From positions 124,001 to 188,000 of the forward strand of contig JAHEYT010000022.1 of the NCBI GenBank assembly GCA_023251455.1: a stretch of 64,000 bases of DNA, given 5' to 3'. Positions within the stretch are counted from its first letter, which is position 1, and every line of letters begins with the position of its first letter. Positions 1 to 8,250 of this stretch are shown in pieces. This DNA is from Bacteroidota bacterium (GTDB taxonomy: Bacteria; Bacteroidota; Bacteroidia; Bacteroidales; Prolixibacteraceae). The position numbers were made by a program, and so were the translations under genes. The notes beneath the pieces were generated by a model. That model did no database searches and was not told the origin of the DNA. It saw only the letters and a list, made by a program, of their open reading frames with translations.

Positions 1-347
1 ATTTCGCGGTAATCGCCCTGAATAGCAGTAATTTTTCCAGAGATATTGGCGGCAACACGTTCTACTGCTTTTGCCAGCATATTGCCGCTTAAATCTATCA
101 ACGTGCAATCAACATCAGGAAGTAACGAAGTTACTTTAACGGCATAGTTTCCACCACCGCAACCCAAATCCATCACCCGTTTGGCATTCGGATTAAGCAA
201 AGCCGCTGACCGGGCAACCAATTCCATACACAATGGAGAATCGATGGCTGTAGTCTGGCCAGTCTCAATATCCGAGAACCGCTCAACCTGCTGGTCGAAG
301 TTATTCCGAATGGCTTCCGGAGATGATTTAGTTTGTTGAAAGATCAT
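1..347 (-). CDS. SAM-dependent methyltransferase, partial (C-terminus beyond the window edge)
   Basis: The gene reads leftwards off the window, so only the first 115 codons are visible. The protein begins MIFQQTKSSPEAIRNNFDQQ and contains a clear class I methyltransferase motif I (VMDLGCGGGNYAV) near residue 60, followed by an acidic residue at the end of the next strand (CTLIDLSGNML). This is the usual SAM-binding order for ubiquinone/biotin-type or general small-molecule methyltransferases. It lies 126 bp downstream of the citramalate synthase gene in the same direction, separated by repeat sequence, so co-transcription is possible but not shown. The substrate cannot be told from this fragment. 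Confidence 0.75.
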   Translation of the reverse strand, partial: MIFQQTKSSPEAIRNNFDQQVERFSDIETGQTTAIDSPLCMELVARSAALLNPNAKRVMDLGCGGGNYAVKVTSLLPDVDCTLIDLSGNMLAKAVERVAANISGKITAIQGDYRE

Positions 348-360
348 CTGTTTTTTGTAT

Positions 361-475
361 CGTGTCCGTTGGCCTTCGGCGTGAGCTCAGTCGAACGCTA
401 AAGCCGAACGGCAAAGGATAATTCTCTTTATTTCTGTTTTTCAGTTCCCAGATCACTAACTTGAAACCTGGAACT
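361..475. repeat. Intergenic repeat block (CCGTT..AACGG hairpin element plus a TTGAAACCTGGAACT unit)
   Basis: Positions 365-411 can fold with CCGTTGGC pairing to GCCGAACGG and are followed by GGCAAAGGATA. The same ending and a related hairpin recur at 4697-4727. Positions 442-475 carry the TTGAAACCTGGAACT sequence of a second family that is seen again at 15477-15509, 15957-15989 and 17571-17599. The block fills the space between the methyltransferase and cimA. Confidence 0.6.
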
Positions 476-2012
476 ATTTTTCTATCAAATTGAGCATACG
501 CATGGTGGCCTTGATGGCTGCAGCAGTCTGGTCTGAATCAAGTCCGCGGGTTTTGAATTCACGACCCAATTCCCAGATAATCATGGTCTCAACCAAAGCA
601 TCGGTTTGACCTCCCGGAGGAATAGTCACCGAATAATCGAGCAATTTCGGGAATGGCTTAGCCAACCCTCTGTAAACCGATTGAACGGCATTCATAAACG
701 CATCGTACATTCCATCGCCTTGCGCATTGGCCTCGTATTTTTCACCGTTGATCTGTAAACAAACCGTTGCAGAAGGACGAAGTCCCAAAGCATGTGAAAG
801 CGAATAATTCACCAGCTGGATGGCCGATTCGCCATTTTCAGAATTCAACACATCAGCCACAATGTATGGCAAATCTTCAATCGTCACGGTTTCCTTGCGG
901 TCGCCCAGTTCAATGATCCGGTCGGTAACCAGTTTCAGCGAAGCCGGGTCGAGCTCAATACCCAAATCTTCAAGATTATTTTTGATGTTTGCTTTTCCTG
1001 AGGTTTTTCCGAGCGCATAAACGCGATGGCGTCCGAATCGTTCCGGAAGCAGGTCGTTGAAATACAGATTATTCTTGCTATCACCATCGGCATGGATTCC
1101 GCTACATTGGGTAAATACAAATTCGCCGATCAGCGGTTTATTCGTTGGGATGCGGATTCCGGAAAACGATTCAACCAACTTCGAAACTTTATTGAGCATC
1201 GATTCGTTCACCTTAGTTTCCATTTTTAGGTGATCTTTTACGGTGGCAATCACACTCGAAAGTGGTGCATTTCCTGCCCGCTCGCCCAATCCGTTCACAG
1301 TAGTGTGAACCGTTCGGATTCCGGCTTTGATAGCATGGAACACATTTGCACAGGCCAGATCGTAATCGTTGTGTGCATGAAAATCGAAGTGCGCTTCAGG
1401 GAAAGACTCAATCATTTCGCGGCAAAACTCGTATGTTTCATCCGGATCAAGAATTCCAAGCGTGTCGGGCAACATGATCCGGTTGATGTTCAATTTCAGC
1501 AATTCAGCAACCATAAAATGCACATAATCTTTCGAATTGCGCATCCCGTTCGACCAGTCTTCGAGGTACACATTTACCTGAATACCCAATTCTTCGGCGT
1601 ATTGAACCGACTTTTTAATGTCCTCAACATGTTGTTCCGGAGTTTTCCGGAGTTGCTGGGTTACATGTTTATACGAACCTTTGCAAAGTAAATTAAGCAC
1701 TTTTCCTCCGGCCGAATTAATCCAGTCGATCGAAATTTTGCCATCGACAAAACCCAGAATTTCGATTTTTGGCAAATGACCTTTATCCTTTGCCCATTCC
1801 ATCACCCGCTTAGCAGCAAGGAATTCACCGTCAGAAACGCGTGCTGAGGCAATTTCGATCCGGTCAACTTTCACATCGTCCAACAAAATCCGGGCGACAC
1901 TCAGCTTTTCCATGTCGGTAAACGACACTCCGGATGTTTGTTCTCCATCACGCAATGTCGTGTCCATAATACTGAGCACCTGATTCTTAACCTCAACTAC
2001 TTTTCCAGTCAT
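474..2012 (-). CDS. cimA: (R)-citramalate synthase, Leptospira type
   Basis: This enzyme condenses pyruvate with acetyl-CoA to (R)-citramalate, the first step of the threonine-independent route to isoleucine. The 512-residue protein has the DTTLRDGEQ metal/substrate motif at residues 17-25, a HxH motif (FHAHNDYDLA) near 210, NGLGERAGN near 240, and a C-terminal LeuA-dimer regulatory domain from about 370. It follows remembered Leptospira CimA almost without gaps. The pyruvate-pocket residues reported for that enzyme (L81, L104, Y144) correspond here to L86, L109 and Y149. That supports citramalate rather than isopropylmalate synthesis; a true leuA lies upstream in the same operon. The gene starts 7 bp after leuD, whose product with LeuC can also isomerise citramalate. 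It could still be annotated as a second 2-isopropylmalate synthase. Confidence 0.82.
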   Translation of the reverse strand: MTGKVVEVKNQVLSIMDTTLRDGEQTSGVSFTDMEKLSVARILLDDVKVDRIEIASARVSDGEFLAAKRVMEWAKDKGHLPKIEILGFVDGKISIDWINSAGGKVLNLLCKGSYKHVTQQLRKTPEQHVEDIKKSVQYAEELGIQVNVYLEDWSNGMRNSKDYVHFMVAELLKLNINRIMLPDTLGILDPDETYEFCREMIESFPEAHFDFHAHNDYDLACANVFHAIKAGIRTVHTTVNGLGERAGNAPLSSVIATVKDHLKMETKVNESMLNKVSKLVESFSGIRIPTNKPLIGEFVFTQCSGIHADGDSKNNLYFNDLLPERFGRHRVYALGKTSGKANIKNNLEDLGIELDPASLKLVTDRIIELGDRKETVTIEDLPYIVADVLNSENGESAIQLVNYSLSHALGLRPSATVCLQINGEKYEANAQGDGMYDAFMNAVQSVYRGLAKPFPKLLDYSVTIPPGGQTDALVETMIIWELGREFKTRGLDSDQTAAAIKATMRMLNLIEK

Positions 2013-2019
2013 ATTTGTT

Positions 2020-2607
2020 TTATTTTTCCTCGAACGCAGCGATTTCGTCTTTCATGCTGATCAAATAATCGATGTCGTCGAGTCCGTTTGTCAAACAATG
2101 TTTTTTGTATGGATTGATGGTAAAATCAGCCGATTCGCCACTTGCTTTAATGGTAAATTTCTGATTCTGAAGATCAACCTCGAACTGAGCATTCTGGTCG
2201 GCTTCGATTGCCGCAAATATCTTTTCCAGAAACTCAGGTGATACAACCACCGGAAGGATACCATTGTTCAAGGCGTTTCCCTGAAAAATGTCGGCAAAGA
2301 AACTCGAAACTACTACCCGGAAGCCATAATCGTAAATAGCCCAGGCTGCGTGTTCGCGGCTCGAACCACTTCCGAAGTTTTTACCTCCAACCAATATTTT
2401 GCCTGAATATTTCGCCTGATTCAGCGGAAAATCGGCAATCGGCTGGTTGCTTTTGTCGTAACGCCAGTCGCGGAACAGGTTATCGCCAAAACCTTTGCGT
2501 TCGACGGCCTTCAGGAAACGAGCCGGGATAATCTGGTCGGTATCAATATTTTCGATAGGCAGCGGAACTGCCGGCGATGTCAATGTTGTAAATTTATCGT
2601 AAGCCAT
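2020..2607 (-). CDS. leuD: 3-isopropylmalate dehydratase small subunit
   Basis: LeuD is the swivelling small subunit of isopropylmalate isomerase. With LeuC it converts 2- to 3-isopropylmalate and, in organisms with CimA, citramalate to methylmalate. The 195-residue protein has the usual length and the expected N-terminus ([12 protein letters not shown] near residue 22), the [12 protein letters not shown] loop near residue 80, and [16 protein letters not shown]. It is cytoplasmic. Start ATG at 2607; the stop is 7 bp from cimA, so the two are tightly coupled. Upstream the normal leuC-leuD junction has been opened by a four-helix-bundle gene and repeats. Confidence 0.95.
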   Translation of the reverse strand: MAYDKFTTLTSPAVPLPIENIDTDQIIPARFLKAVERKGFGDNLFRDWRYDKSNQPIADFPLNQAKYSGKILVGGKNFGSGSSREHAAWAIYDYGFRVVVSSFFADIFQGNALNNGILPVVVSPEFLEKIFAAIEADQNAQFEVDLQNQKFTIKASGESADFTINPYKKHCLTNGLDDIDYLISMKDEIAAFEEK

Positions 2608-2615
2608 ACTTAAAA

Positions 2616-2650
2616 TATTAGAATGTTAGAATATTAGAATCTTGAATGAC
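2616..2650. repeat. Left copy of 35-bp direct repeat flanking the S23/IVP gene
   Basis: It reads tattagaatgttagaatatt followed by agaatcttgaatgac. The copy at 3045-3079 matches at 32 of 35 positions in the same orientation. The two copies bracket the whole four-helix-bundle gene. Confidence 0.85.
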
Positions 2651-2661
2651 ACAATCTGCGG

Positions 2662-3036
2662 TTATTTGTGCGAATTGTTTTGCAATGTCATTCTTGATTT
2701 TATTAAAATTGATGCGATTTCGTGAGCCTCATTCATTAAAGAAGAACCATTTGAGTTTGAATTTAAACCTTCATCCAGAGCAAATTCAATCCAGAATTCA
2801 CTTTCATCTACTTCCTCAATCGCAATGCTCATTTTGCTAATCAGCACCGGAACTGTTTGCGCAATGCAAGATGCCCGGTAATTGGCAGCAACAGAAGTTG
2901 AACATCTGATTAATTGACCACTGATGTGCCTCCCAAGCTGATCATTTGGAAGGGCTAATGAAAATTTCACACAATCATGAGCAAACTTTTTTGTTCGCTT
3001 TTTTAGTTGATCCTTAAATAATGACAAATCAGACAT
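2662..3036 (-). CDS. Four-helix-bundle protein of the S23 / 23S-rRNA intervening-sequence (IVP) family
   Basis: The 124-residue protein matches the S23/IVP four-helix-bundle pattern: an N-terminal helix (SLFKDQLKKRTKKFAHDCV), then SGQLIRCSTSVAANYRAS, which is the family's QILRSGTSIGANVREA block, then SKMSIAIEEVDESEFWIEF, the family's KLSIALKEANETEYWLEL block, and a final helix. The family was first seen as the ORF inside 23S rRNA intervening sequences. It also includes the avd accessory protein of diversity-generating retroelements. No reverse transcriptase or rRNA is near here, and the biochemical role is unknown. The gene sits between leuC and leuD on the operon's coding strand and is flanked by 35-bp direct repeats, so it looks like an insertion. 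The reading frame appears intact. Confidence 0.8.
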   Translation of the reverse strand: MSDLSLFKDQLKKRTKKFAHDCVKFSLALPNDQLGRHISGQLIRCSTSVAANYRASCIAQTVPVLISKMSIAIEEVDESEFWIEFALDEGLNSNSNGSSLMNEAHEIASILIKSRMTLQNNSHK

Positions 3037-3044
3037 TTTTCGAG

Positions 3045-3123
3045 TATTTGAATGTTAGAATATTTGAATCTTGAATGATTGCAGATAAAACGAATCCATC
3101 GAGGCATTTTTCATTCAAGATTC
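3045..3123. repeat. Right copy of 35-bp direct repeat, with an adjoining 13-bp inverted repeat
   Basis: Positions 3045-3079 repeat 2616-2650 (32/35). The GAATCTTGAATGA within it (3066-3078) is also repeated as its exact reverse complement TCATTCAAGATTC at 3111-3123, so the region just after leuC can form a 13-bp stem. Confidence 0.8.
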
Positions 3124-3144
3124 GAGATTCATGACTCAAGATTC

Positions 3145-4545
3145 TTAAAGGAATTCTCTTGGATCAGTGATTTTCCCGGTCACAGCAGCAGCAGCGGCAG
3201 TTAACGGACTGGCGAGCAAGGTGCGGGCGCCTGGTCCCTGACGGCCTTCGAAGTTGCGGTTCGAAGTGGATACTGAATATTTTCCTTCCGGAATTTTATC
3301 GTCGTTCATCGCCAAACAAGCAGAACATCCAGGCTGGCGAAGTTCAAAACCTGCAGCGTTCAGAATTTCAACTAATCCTTCGGCAATGATCTGCTTCTCA
3401 ACGGCACGCGATCCGGGAACAATCCACGCAGTCACATTATCGGCTTTCTTCTTGCCTTTCACAAATTGCGCAAATGCACGAAAATCTTCGATTCGGCCAT
3501 TGGTGCAGCTTCCAACGAAAACATAGTCGATTTGTTTGCCAACCATTTTGTCGCCTTGGGTGTAACCCATGTATTTCAACGACTTTTCGTAAGTCAGCTT
3601 ATCGTTTCCGACCAAACCATCGCTGGCAGGAACATTCTTTGAAATGCCGATTCCCATACCAGGATTGGTCCCGAATGTGATCATCGGTTCAATATTGGCT
3701 GCGTCAAATTCATAAACTGTATCAAAAACCGCGTCAGCATCAGATTTTAGCGTTTTCCAGTAAGCCAGCGCTTTGTCCCATTCTTCGCCTTTCGGTGCAA
3801 ACTGACGACCTTTCACATAGTCGAATGTCGTTTGGTCAGGGGCAATCATTCCTCCGCGGGCGCCACATTCAATACTCATGTTGCACAAGGTCATACGGCC
3901 TTCCATAGTCAAACTTTCAATGGCTGTTCCTGCAAATTCTACAAAATGGCCTGTTCCTCCTGAAGTTGAAATCTGAGCAATTACATACAGGGCGATGTCT
4001 TTTGCAGTAACGCCTTTGTTCAGTTTACCGTTTACCGAAATCAGCATTTTCTTTGGTTTCGGCTGCATGATGCACTGGCTGGCCAACACCATTTCCACTT
4101 CGCTGGTTCCGATTCCGAAGGCAATTGCTCCGAAAGCGCCGTGAGTTGAAGTGTGACTGTCGCCACAAACAATGGTCATTCCCGGTTGGGTAATTCCCAT
4201 TTCAGGACCAATGATGTGAACAACGCCATGCCCCTCGCTTCCCAAACCATGATAAACGATGCCGTGAGCGGCACAGTTTTTCTTCAGCATTTCTACCTGG
4301 TTGCGCGACAATTCGTCTTTAATGCTCAGGTGCTGATCGATGGTTGGCACATTGTGGTCGGGAGTTGCAACAGTTTTCTCCGGACGAAGCACTTTGGCAC
4401 CACGTTTTTCCAATCCTAAAAATGCTACAGGGCTGGTCACTTCGTGAATCAGGTGCTGGTCGATGTATAATACGCTTGGGCCGCCTTCAACCTCTTTCAC
4501 CACGTGCGAATCCCAAATTTTGTCGAATAAAGTTTTTGCTTCCAT
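3145..4545 (-). CDS. leuC: 3-isopropylmalate dehydratase large subunit
   Basis: LeuC carries the catalytic [4Fe-4S] cluster of isopropylmalate isomerase, an aconitase-family enzyme. The 466-residue length is standard. Cluster-ligand cysteines are visible in VGSCTNGR (near residue 347) and in the [10 protein letters not shown] pair (near 407-410). The family motifs [15 protein letters not shown] and [14 protein letters not shown] are also present. It is the second gene of the minus-strand leu operon, 244 bp after leuA, and that gap contains two repeat elements. It is expected to act with LeuD on both isopropylmalate and citramalate. Confidence 0.95.
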   Translation of the reverse strand: MEAKTLFDKIWDSHVVKEVEGGPSVLYIDQHLIHEVTSPVAFLGLEKRGAKVLRPEKTVATPDHNVPTIDQHLSIKDELSRNQVEMLKKNCAAHGIVYHGLGSEGHGVVHIIGPEMGITQPGMTIVCGDSHTSTHGAFGAIAFGIGTSEVEMVLASQCIMQPKPKKMLISVNGKLNKGVTAKDIALYVIAQISTSGGTGHFVEFAGTAIESLTMEGRMTLCNMSIECGARGGMIAPDQTTFDYVKGRQFAPKGEEWDKALAYWKTLKSDADAVFDTVYEFDAANIEPMITFGTNPGMGIGISKNVPASDGLVGNDKLTYEKSLKYMGYTQGDKMVGKQIDYVFVGSCTNGRIEDFRAFAQFVKGKKKADNVTAWIVPGSRAVEKQIIAEGLVEILNAAGFELRQPGCSACLAMNDDKIPEGKYSVSTSNRNFEGRQGPGARTLLASPLTAAAAAVTGKITDPREFL

Positions 4546-4630
4546 TATTTTTAATTAAGAGCCTCACATGCTATTGGTGAAGCTAAAATTCATTTCTAAA
4601 TTATTATCTCTTTTGAAGGGTTTCTTCATT

Positions 4631-4678
4631 CCGTCCGAAAATTGATTTTCGCTTTTTCTAGCTTTATCTCGCGGACGG
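4631..4678. repeat. CCGTCCG...CGGACGG intergenic element (copy 1)
   Basis: CCGTCCG at 4631-4637 is matched by its reverse complement CGGACGG at 4672-4678, with an AT-rich interior ending in ctcgcggacgg. A second copy with the same ends and similar length lies at 17429-17474, and a half-copy at about 53795-53810. Confidence 0.6.
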
Positions 4679-4696
4679 TTTTGATTGGTCAACTAT

Positions 4697-4727
4697 GTCC
4701 GTCAGCTAAAGCAGACGGCAAAGGATA
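4697..4727. repeat. CCGTC..GACGG hairpin followed by GGCAAAGGATA
   Basis: The sequence gtccgtcagctaaagcagac then ggcaaaggata folds with CCGTC pairing to GACGG and AGC..GC inside. The same tail and a related hairpin are found at 365-420, at the other end of the leu/cim operon. Confidence 0.55.
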
Positions 4728-4789
4728 GAAGCCATTCATTAACCGTTGTCGGTTTCTTGACTCCAAGCCCTTTGCCCCATGCTCTTTGC

Positions 4790-6310
4790 TTATTCTTCTT
4801 TAGCTTTCACTCCCCCGGGAATTTTGTTGATTGCATCCAGGAAAGCTTCAACTGAGGCAGTAATGATATCGGTGTTGGCGCCAAATCCATGGTAAATACC
4901 TTCTTCGTGTTTCACCTGCATGTGCACTTTTCCCAGATCGTCGCTACCACGAGTGATGGCCTGAATCAGGAATTCTTCCAATACCACTTTGCGGTGAATA
5001 ATTTTTTTGACTGCTTTCAAGGCAGCGTCAACCGGGCCGTTTCCTGATGCGGTGGCATCCAGAATTTCACCGGCAATATTCAGGCGAACATTTGCAATTG
5101 GAACCAAACCTTTTCCGGTAACCACCTGAAGGAAGTCCAATTTCACGCGGCGTTCTTTCTGGGTCACATCGCCCAACAAAGCAGCCACATCGTCGTCCTT
5201 GATGTCTTTTTTCTTGTCGGCCAGCTTCAGGAATTTTTCGTACACTTCGTCCAGTTTTTCCTTATCCAGTTCGAAACCCATTAATTCCAAACGGTGTCTC
5301 AAAGCGGCACGTCCGCTGCGGGCAGTCAGTACAATGCTCGATTCGTTGATACCCACATCAGCAGGATCCATGATTTCGTAGTTCTCGCGGTTCTTCAACA
5401 CACCATCCTGATGAATTCCGGAGGAATGGGCAAAAGCGTTGCGGCCAACAATTGCCTTGTTTGGCTGAACCGGCATATTCATCAGGTTCGAAACCAAACG
5501 GCTTGTTTTGTAAATATTTTTGGTATTGACATTCGTATCAATATTCAACATGGCATAACGGCTTTTCAGTATCATCACCACTTCTTCAAGCGAAGTATTT
5601 CCGGCGCGTTCGCCAATTCCGTTGATGGTCACTTCTGCCTGACGGGCTCCGTTCATGATTCCAGCAATGGTGTTGGCAGTTGCCATCCCCAAATCGTTGT
5701 GGCAATGAGTCGATAAAATAGCTTTGTGAACGTTAGGCACGTTATCGATCAAGTATTTGATTTTTGCTCCAAACTCGTGCGGCATTGTGTAGCCTGTTGT
5801 ATCAGGAATGTTGACTACCGTTGCTCCAGCTTTGATAACAGCCTCAACCACGCGGGCAAGGTACTCGTTTTCAGTACGACCAGCGTCTTCAGCGTAAAAC
5901 TCTACATCTTCGACATAGCGTTTGGCATATTTCACGGCAGCAATGGCACGTTCAATAATTTCGTCCTGGTTCGAGTTCAGTTTGTGGTGAATGTGATAAA
6001 ACGAAGTTCCGATACCGGTGTGGATACGACCTTTCTTTGCGAATTTGAGGGCCTCGGCAGCAACGTCAATGTCTTTTTCGACTGCGCGGGTGAGGGCACA
6101 AATGGTTGGCCAGGTAACCGCTTTTGATATTTCCACTACCGAATTAAAATCGCCGGGACTCGAAATCGGGAAGCCGGCTTCGATCACATCGACGCCCAAT
6201 TCCTCCAAAGCACGCGCAACTTCAATTTTCTCAACGGTGTTCAACTGACACCCCGGGACTTGCTCGCCGTCGCGTAATGTGGTGTCGAAAATGTACAATC
6301 TGTCGCTCAT
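4790..6310 (-). CDS. leuA: 2-isopropylmalate synthase
   Basis: LeuA condenses acetyl-CoA with 2-oxoisovalerate, the committed step of leucine synthesis. The 506-residue protein has [12 protein letters not shown] at residues 9-20, the metal-binding [14 protein letters not shown] near 200, [14 protein letters not shown], and a C-terminal LeuA-dimer allosteric domain (from about 385) that normally mediates leucine feedback. It differs clearly from the cimA product encoded 3 kb downstream: the pyruvate-pocket residues are absent and the substrate-binding loop is of LeuA type. It is the first structural gene of the operon, and its expression should depend on the attenuator at 6346-6486. Confidence 0.93.
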   Translation of the reverse strand: MSDRLYIFDTTLRDGEQVPGCQLNTVEKIEVARALEELGVDVIEAGFPISSPGDFNSVVEISKAVTWPTICALTRAVEKDIDVAAEALKFAKKGRIHTGIGTSFYHIHHKLNSNQDEIIERAIAAVKYAKRYVEDVEFYAEDAGRTENEYLARVVEAVIKAGATVVNIPDTTGYTMPHEFGAKIKYLIDNVPNVHKAILSTHCHNDLGMATANTIAGIMNGARQAEVTINGIGERAGNTSLEEVVMILKSRYAMLNIDTNVNTKNIYKTSRLVSNLMNMPVQPNKAIVGRNAFAHSSGIHQDGVLKNRENYEIMDPADVGINESSIVLTARSGRAALRHRLELMGFELDKEKLDEVYEKFLKLADKKKDIKDDDVAALLGDVTQKERRVKLDFLQVVTGKGLVPIANVRLNIAGEILDATASGNGPVDAALKAVKKIIHRKVVLEEFLIQAITRGSDDLGKVHMQVKHEEGIYHGFGANTDIITASVEAFLDAINKIPGGVKAKEE

Positions 6311-6345
6311 AACTATTTATTTTTATCGTTGTTTCAACCTGAATT

Positions 6346-6382
6346 AAAAAAAAGGCCATCCCCTAATTTGAGAATGGCCTTT
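6346..6382 (-). terminator. Rho-independent attenuator terminator upstream of leuA
   Basis: On the minus strand AAAGGCCAT (6382-6374) pairs with ATGGCCTTT (6359-6351), with further CTC/GGG pairing inside, and runs directly into a U-tract (6353-6346). It lies 36 bp before the leuA start and 32 nt after the leader-peptide stop, which is the classical arrangement for transcription attenuation. Confidence 0.88.
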
Positions 6383-6416
6383 AAAAGCTCTTTATAGTTT
6401 TACCCATACCATCCTC
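6370..6416 (-). promoter_or_regulatory. Candidate antiterminator of the leu/cim attenuator
   Basis: In the transcript GAGGAUGG (6416-6409), which overlaps the leader stop codon, can pair with CCAUUCUC (6377-6370) with a single G-U pair. CCAUUCUC is the 5' arm of the terminator. The two structures are therefore mutually exclusive. A ribosome that reaches the leader stop covers GAGGAUGG and lets the terminator form; one stalled on the upstream Leu/Ile codons leaves it free. Confidence 0.75.
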
Positions 6417-6486
6417 AATCGCGCATCCAAATTAGAAGAATACCGAGAATGAGACCTAGAAGGGAAATGTTAGCAAAACGTGTCAT
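6415..6486 (-). CDS. Leu/Ile-rich leader peptide of the leuA operon
   Basis: This 23-codon reading frame starts ATG at 6486 and stops TGA at 6415-6417. The peptide begins MTRFANISLLGLILG and ends ILLIWMRD. Ten of its 23 residues are Leu (6) or Ile (4), clustered at positions 7-19, and there is no valine. All six leucine codons are CTN (CTT, CTA, CTC), none CTG, TTA or TTG, although CTG and TTG are frequent in the structural genes. It is followed by the antiterminator arm and terminator. The composition fits an operon that makes leucine (leuA, leuCD) and isoleucine (cimA). It is too short for usual gene callers. Confidence 0.85.
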   Translation of the reverse strand: MTRFANISLLGLILGILLIWMRD

Positions 6487-6503
6487 TTCTGAATAATTTG
6501 ATG

Positions 6504-6511
6504 CAAATATG
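6504..6511 (-). promoter_or_regulatory. Possible -7 box of the leu operon (CATATTTG)
   Basis: CATATTTG on the minus strand matches the Bacteroidetes -7 consensus TAnnTTTG at 7 of 8 positions. It would start transcription about 12 nt before the leader-peptide ATG. No convincing -33 TTG is placed correctly, so the call is tentative. Confidence 0.35.
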
Positions 6512-6831
6512 AACATTATTTTTTAAAATGAAAATAAAACAGACTTTTTTATTCGGATTACTAATAAAAAGATAAAATAGTCTTTTTCTGTTCGTTTTGA
6601 TTTTCAGAAATCATAAACACGATTTTCAAGAGAAAGTTTAGCAATATTAATAAATCCACAACGAATCTGGTCAGAAAGTAACATTTCATTACCTTTTTTG
6701 ATGAACCGAATTATTTCGCCAACAAAATTCCACTTGTTAATTATTCGTTTTTAATGGTCAAAAATGCTTGTTTGCTTGGTCAGGCAGGGAATAGTCCAGC
6801 CACTGAAAATTATTTTCATTACAATTGACAA
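6512..6831. other. AT-rich divergent intergenic region between the leu operon and hom
   Basis: About 320 bp without a plausible coding frame or a clear terminator. It separates the divergent leu leader and homoserine dehydrogenase gene and presumably holds upstream promoter elements for both. I see no riboswitch-like structure. Confidence 0.5.
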
Positions 6832-6862
6832 TTGCTGAATCATGACAAAATTCATATATTTC
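6832..6862 (+). promoter_or_regulatory. Candidate hom promoter (TTG-N20-TATATTTC)
   Basis: TTG at 6832-6834 and TATATTTC at 6855-6862 are separated by 20 bp, close to the Bacteroidetes TTTG/TAnnTTTG pattern (7 of 8 at the -7 box). The predicted start of transcription is about 17 nt before the ATG at 6886. This also argues against using the in-frame TTG at 6832 as a translation start. Confidence 0.4.
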
Positions 6863-6885
6863 GAAAAAAAATCAATTACGATAAA

Positions 6886-8205
6886 ATGAATACTTTAAAT
6901 ATAGCCATATTGGGCTGCGGAACAGTTGGCGGAGGTGTTGCCCAAATTATTTCAGAAATAAACAATGAGCTTTCGTTGAGGGCCAGAACAAAAATTGTGC
7001 TGAAGCAAATTGTTGAGCTTTGTCCGGCAACAGCAGCTGAACGGTTTAATCTTCCGCTAGATTTGTTTTGTGGCGGAGGGAAAGACCTTACCGGTGCGGA
7101 AGCCAATCAATATATTCAGGAGATTATTTCGTCCAAAGAGATCGATTTAGTAGTTGAAACAATTGGTGGAAAAAGCGACTTTGTGTACAATCTGTGTCTT
7201 GACATTCTCAATTCAGGAAAACATTTGGTTACTGCCAATAAATCGCTGTTGGCCGAAAGGGGAAAAACAATCTTTGACACAGCTGAATCGAAGAATGTAA
7301 AAATTGGTTTTGAGGCTGCGGTTTGCGGTGCAATACCGATCATCAAAACCATTCAGGAGAGTTTTACCGGCGACAAAGTACTGTCGGTTTCAGGAATCAT
7401 GAACGGAACCAGCAACTACATCCTGACCCAAATGCAGAATGAAAAACTGGAGTTCGGTGAGGCGTTGAAACTGGCACAGGATTGTGGTTATGCCGAAGCC
7501 GATCCTGCACTCGATATCAATGGCGGCGATGCAGGACACAAATTGATTCTGCTCATCAAACTGGCTTTTGGGATTGATGTATCGAAAGAAGATTTTTCCA
7601 TCTCCGGAATTGAAGATATTACCAAAGAAGATATTGATTTTGCCAGCGAAATTGATGCAAAAATCAAGCTGATTTGTTATGCCAAGAAAGTGAACGGCGA
7701 TATTTATGCTACTGTAAGGCCGATGCTGGTAAAAAACAGCAACTTTCTTTCGGATGTCAGCGGTGCAACCAATGCAGTGCGTATAAACAACAAATATTCA
7801 GGAGTTCATTTCCTCGTGGGCAAAGGAGCGGGCTCTACCGAAACAGCAATGTCAATAGTTTCTGATATTGTTTTCATTGCCCGTTATGGCGATAAAATAC
7901 ACAACATTCCTGCAAAACAGGAACGAAATCTGGCTGATTCACGACAGTTTGTTTTTCCATACCTGATCACTTTTCATACCGGAAATATTCCGGGCACAAC
8001 AGGTTTTATTGCTACTGCCATTGGCAAACAGGAGATAAATATCGAAACGGTTAGCCACAATCGGCATTCGGGCGAAAAAGCAATGTTTTCGGTTGCTACC
8101 ATGCCCTGCACGCTTGGACAGATTGAAGATGCCATTCAGGAAATCAGAAGCAAAAAACCAGGAATGCTTTTGAGCGAACCTAAAATTATGCCGATCTTGT
8201 ATTAA
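6886..8205 (+). CDS. hom: Homoserine dehydrogenase
   Basis: It reduces aspartate semialdehyde to homoserine, the branch point towards threonine and methionine. The 439-residue protein has an N-terminal nucleotide-binding motif (AILGCGTVGGGVAQ, residues 6-19), the family signature around GIMNGTSNYILTQM and AEADPALDINGGDAGHK, and a C-terminal ACT domain (from about residue 365, TFHTGNIPGTTGFIATAIG) likely to sense an end product. The frame is open back to a TTG at 6832, but MNTLNIAILG at 6886 is the natural start. It is monofunctional; the aspartate kinase is separate at 20082. It is divergent from the leu operon. Confidence 0.93.
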   Translation: MNTLNIAILGCGTVGGGVAQIISEINNELSLRARTKIVLKQIVELCPATAAERFNLPLDLFCGGGKDLTGAEANQYIQEIISSKEIDLVVETIGGKSDFVYNLCLDILNSGKHLVTANKSLLAERGKTIFDTAESKNVKIGFEAAVCGAIPIIKTIQESFTGDKVLSVSGIMNGTSNYILTQMQNEKLEFGEALKLAQDCGYAEADPALDINGGDAGHKLILLIKLAFGIDVSKEDFSISGIEDITKEDIDFASEIDAKIKLICYAKKVNGDIYATVRPMLVKNSNFLSDVSGATNAVRINNKYSGVHFLVGKGAGSTETAMSIVSDIVFIARYGDKIHNIPAKQERNLADSRQFVFPYLITFHTGNIPGTTGFIATAIGKQEINIETVSHNRHSGEKAMFSVATMPCTLGQIEDAIQEIRSKKPGMLLSEPKIMPILY

Positions 8206-8250
8206 TTTCAGGATAAGTGCCGTAACTTTAATCTTCCTAAATTCCGATTT

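Noticed and set aside
1230..1691. 153-codon plus-strand frame opposite cimA
   Set aside because: Antisense to the catalytic barrel of CimA and without any family resemblance.
2662..3036. S23/IVP gene considered as part of a diversity-generating retroelement (avd)
   Set aside because: No reverse transcriptase, template repeat or variable repeat is found anywhere near either S23 gene in the window.
2616..3123. Repeated units here and at 22731, 38823 and 45333 considered as CRISPR
   Set aside because: Copies are single or paired, not regularly spaced with unique spacers, and no cas genes are present.
6832..6885. Upstream TTG extension of homoserine dehydrogenase
   Set aside because: The added 18 residues are not conserved and the TTG fits better as the -33 promoter element.
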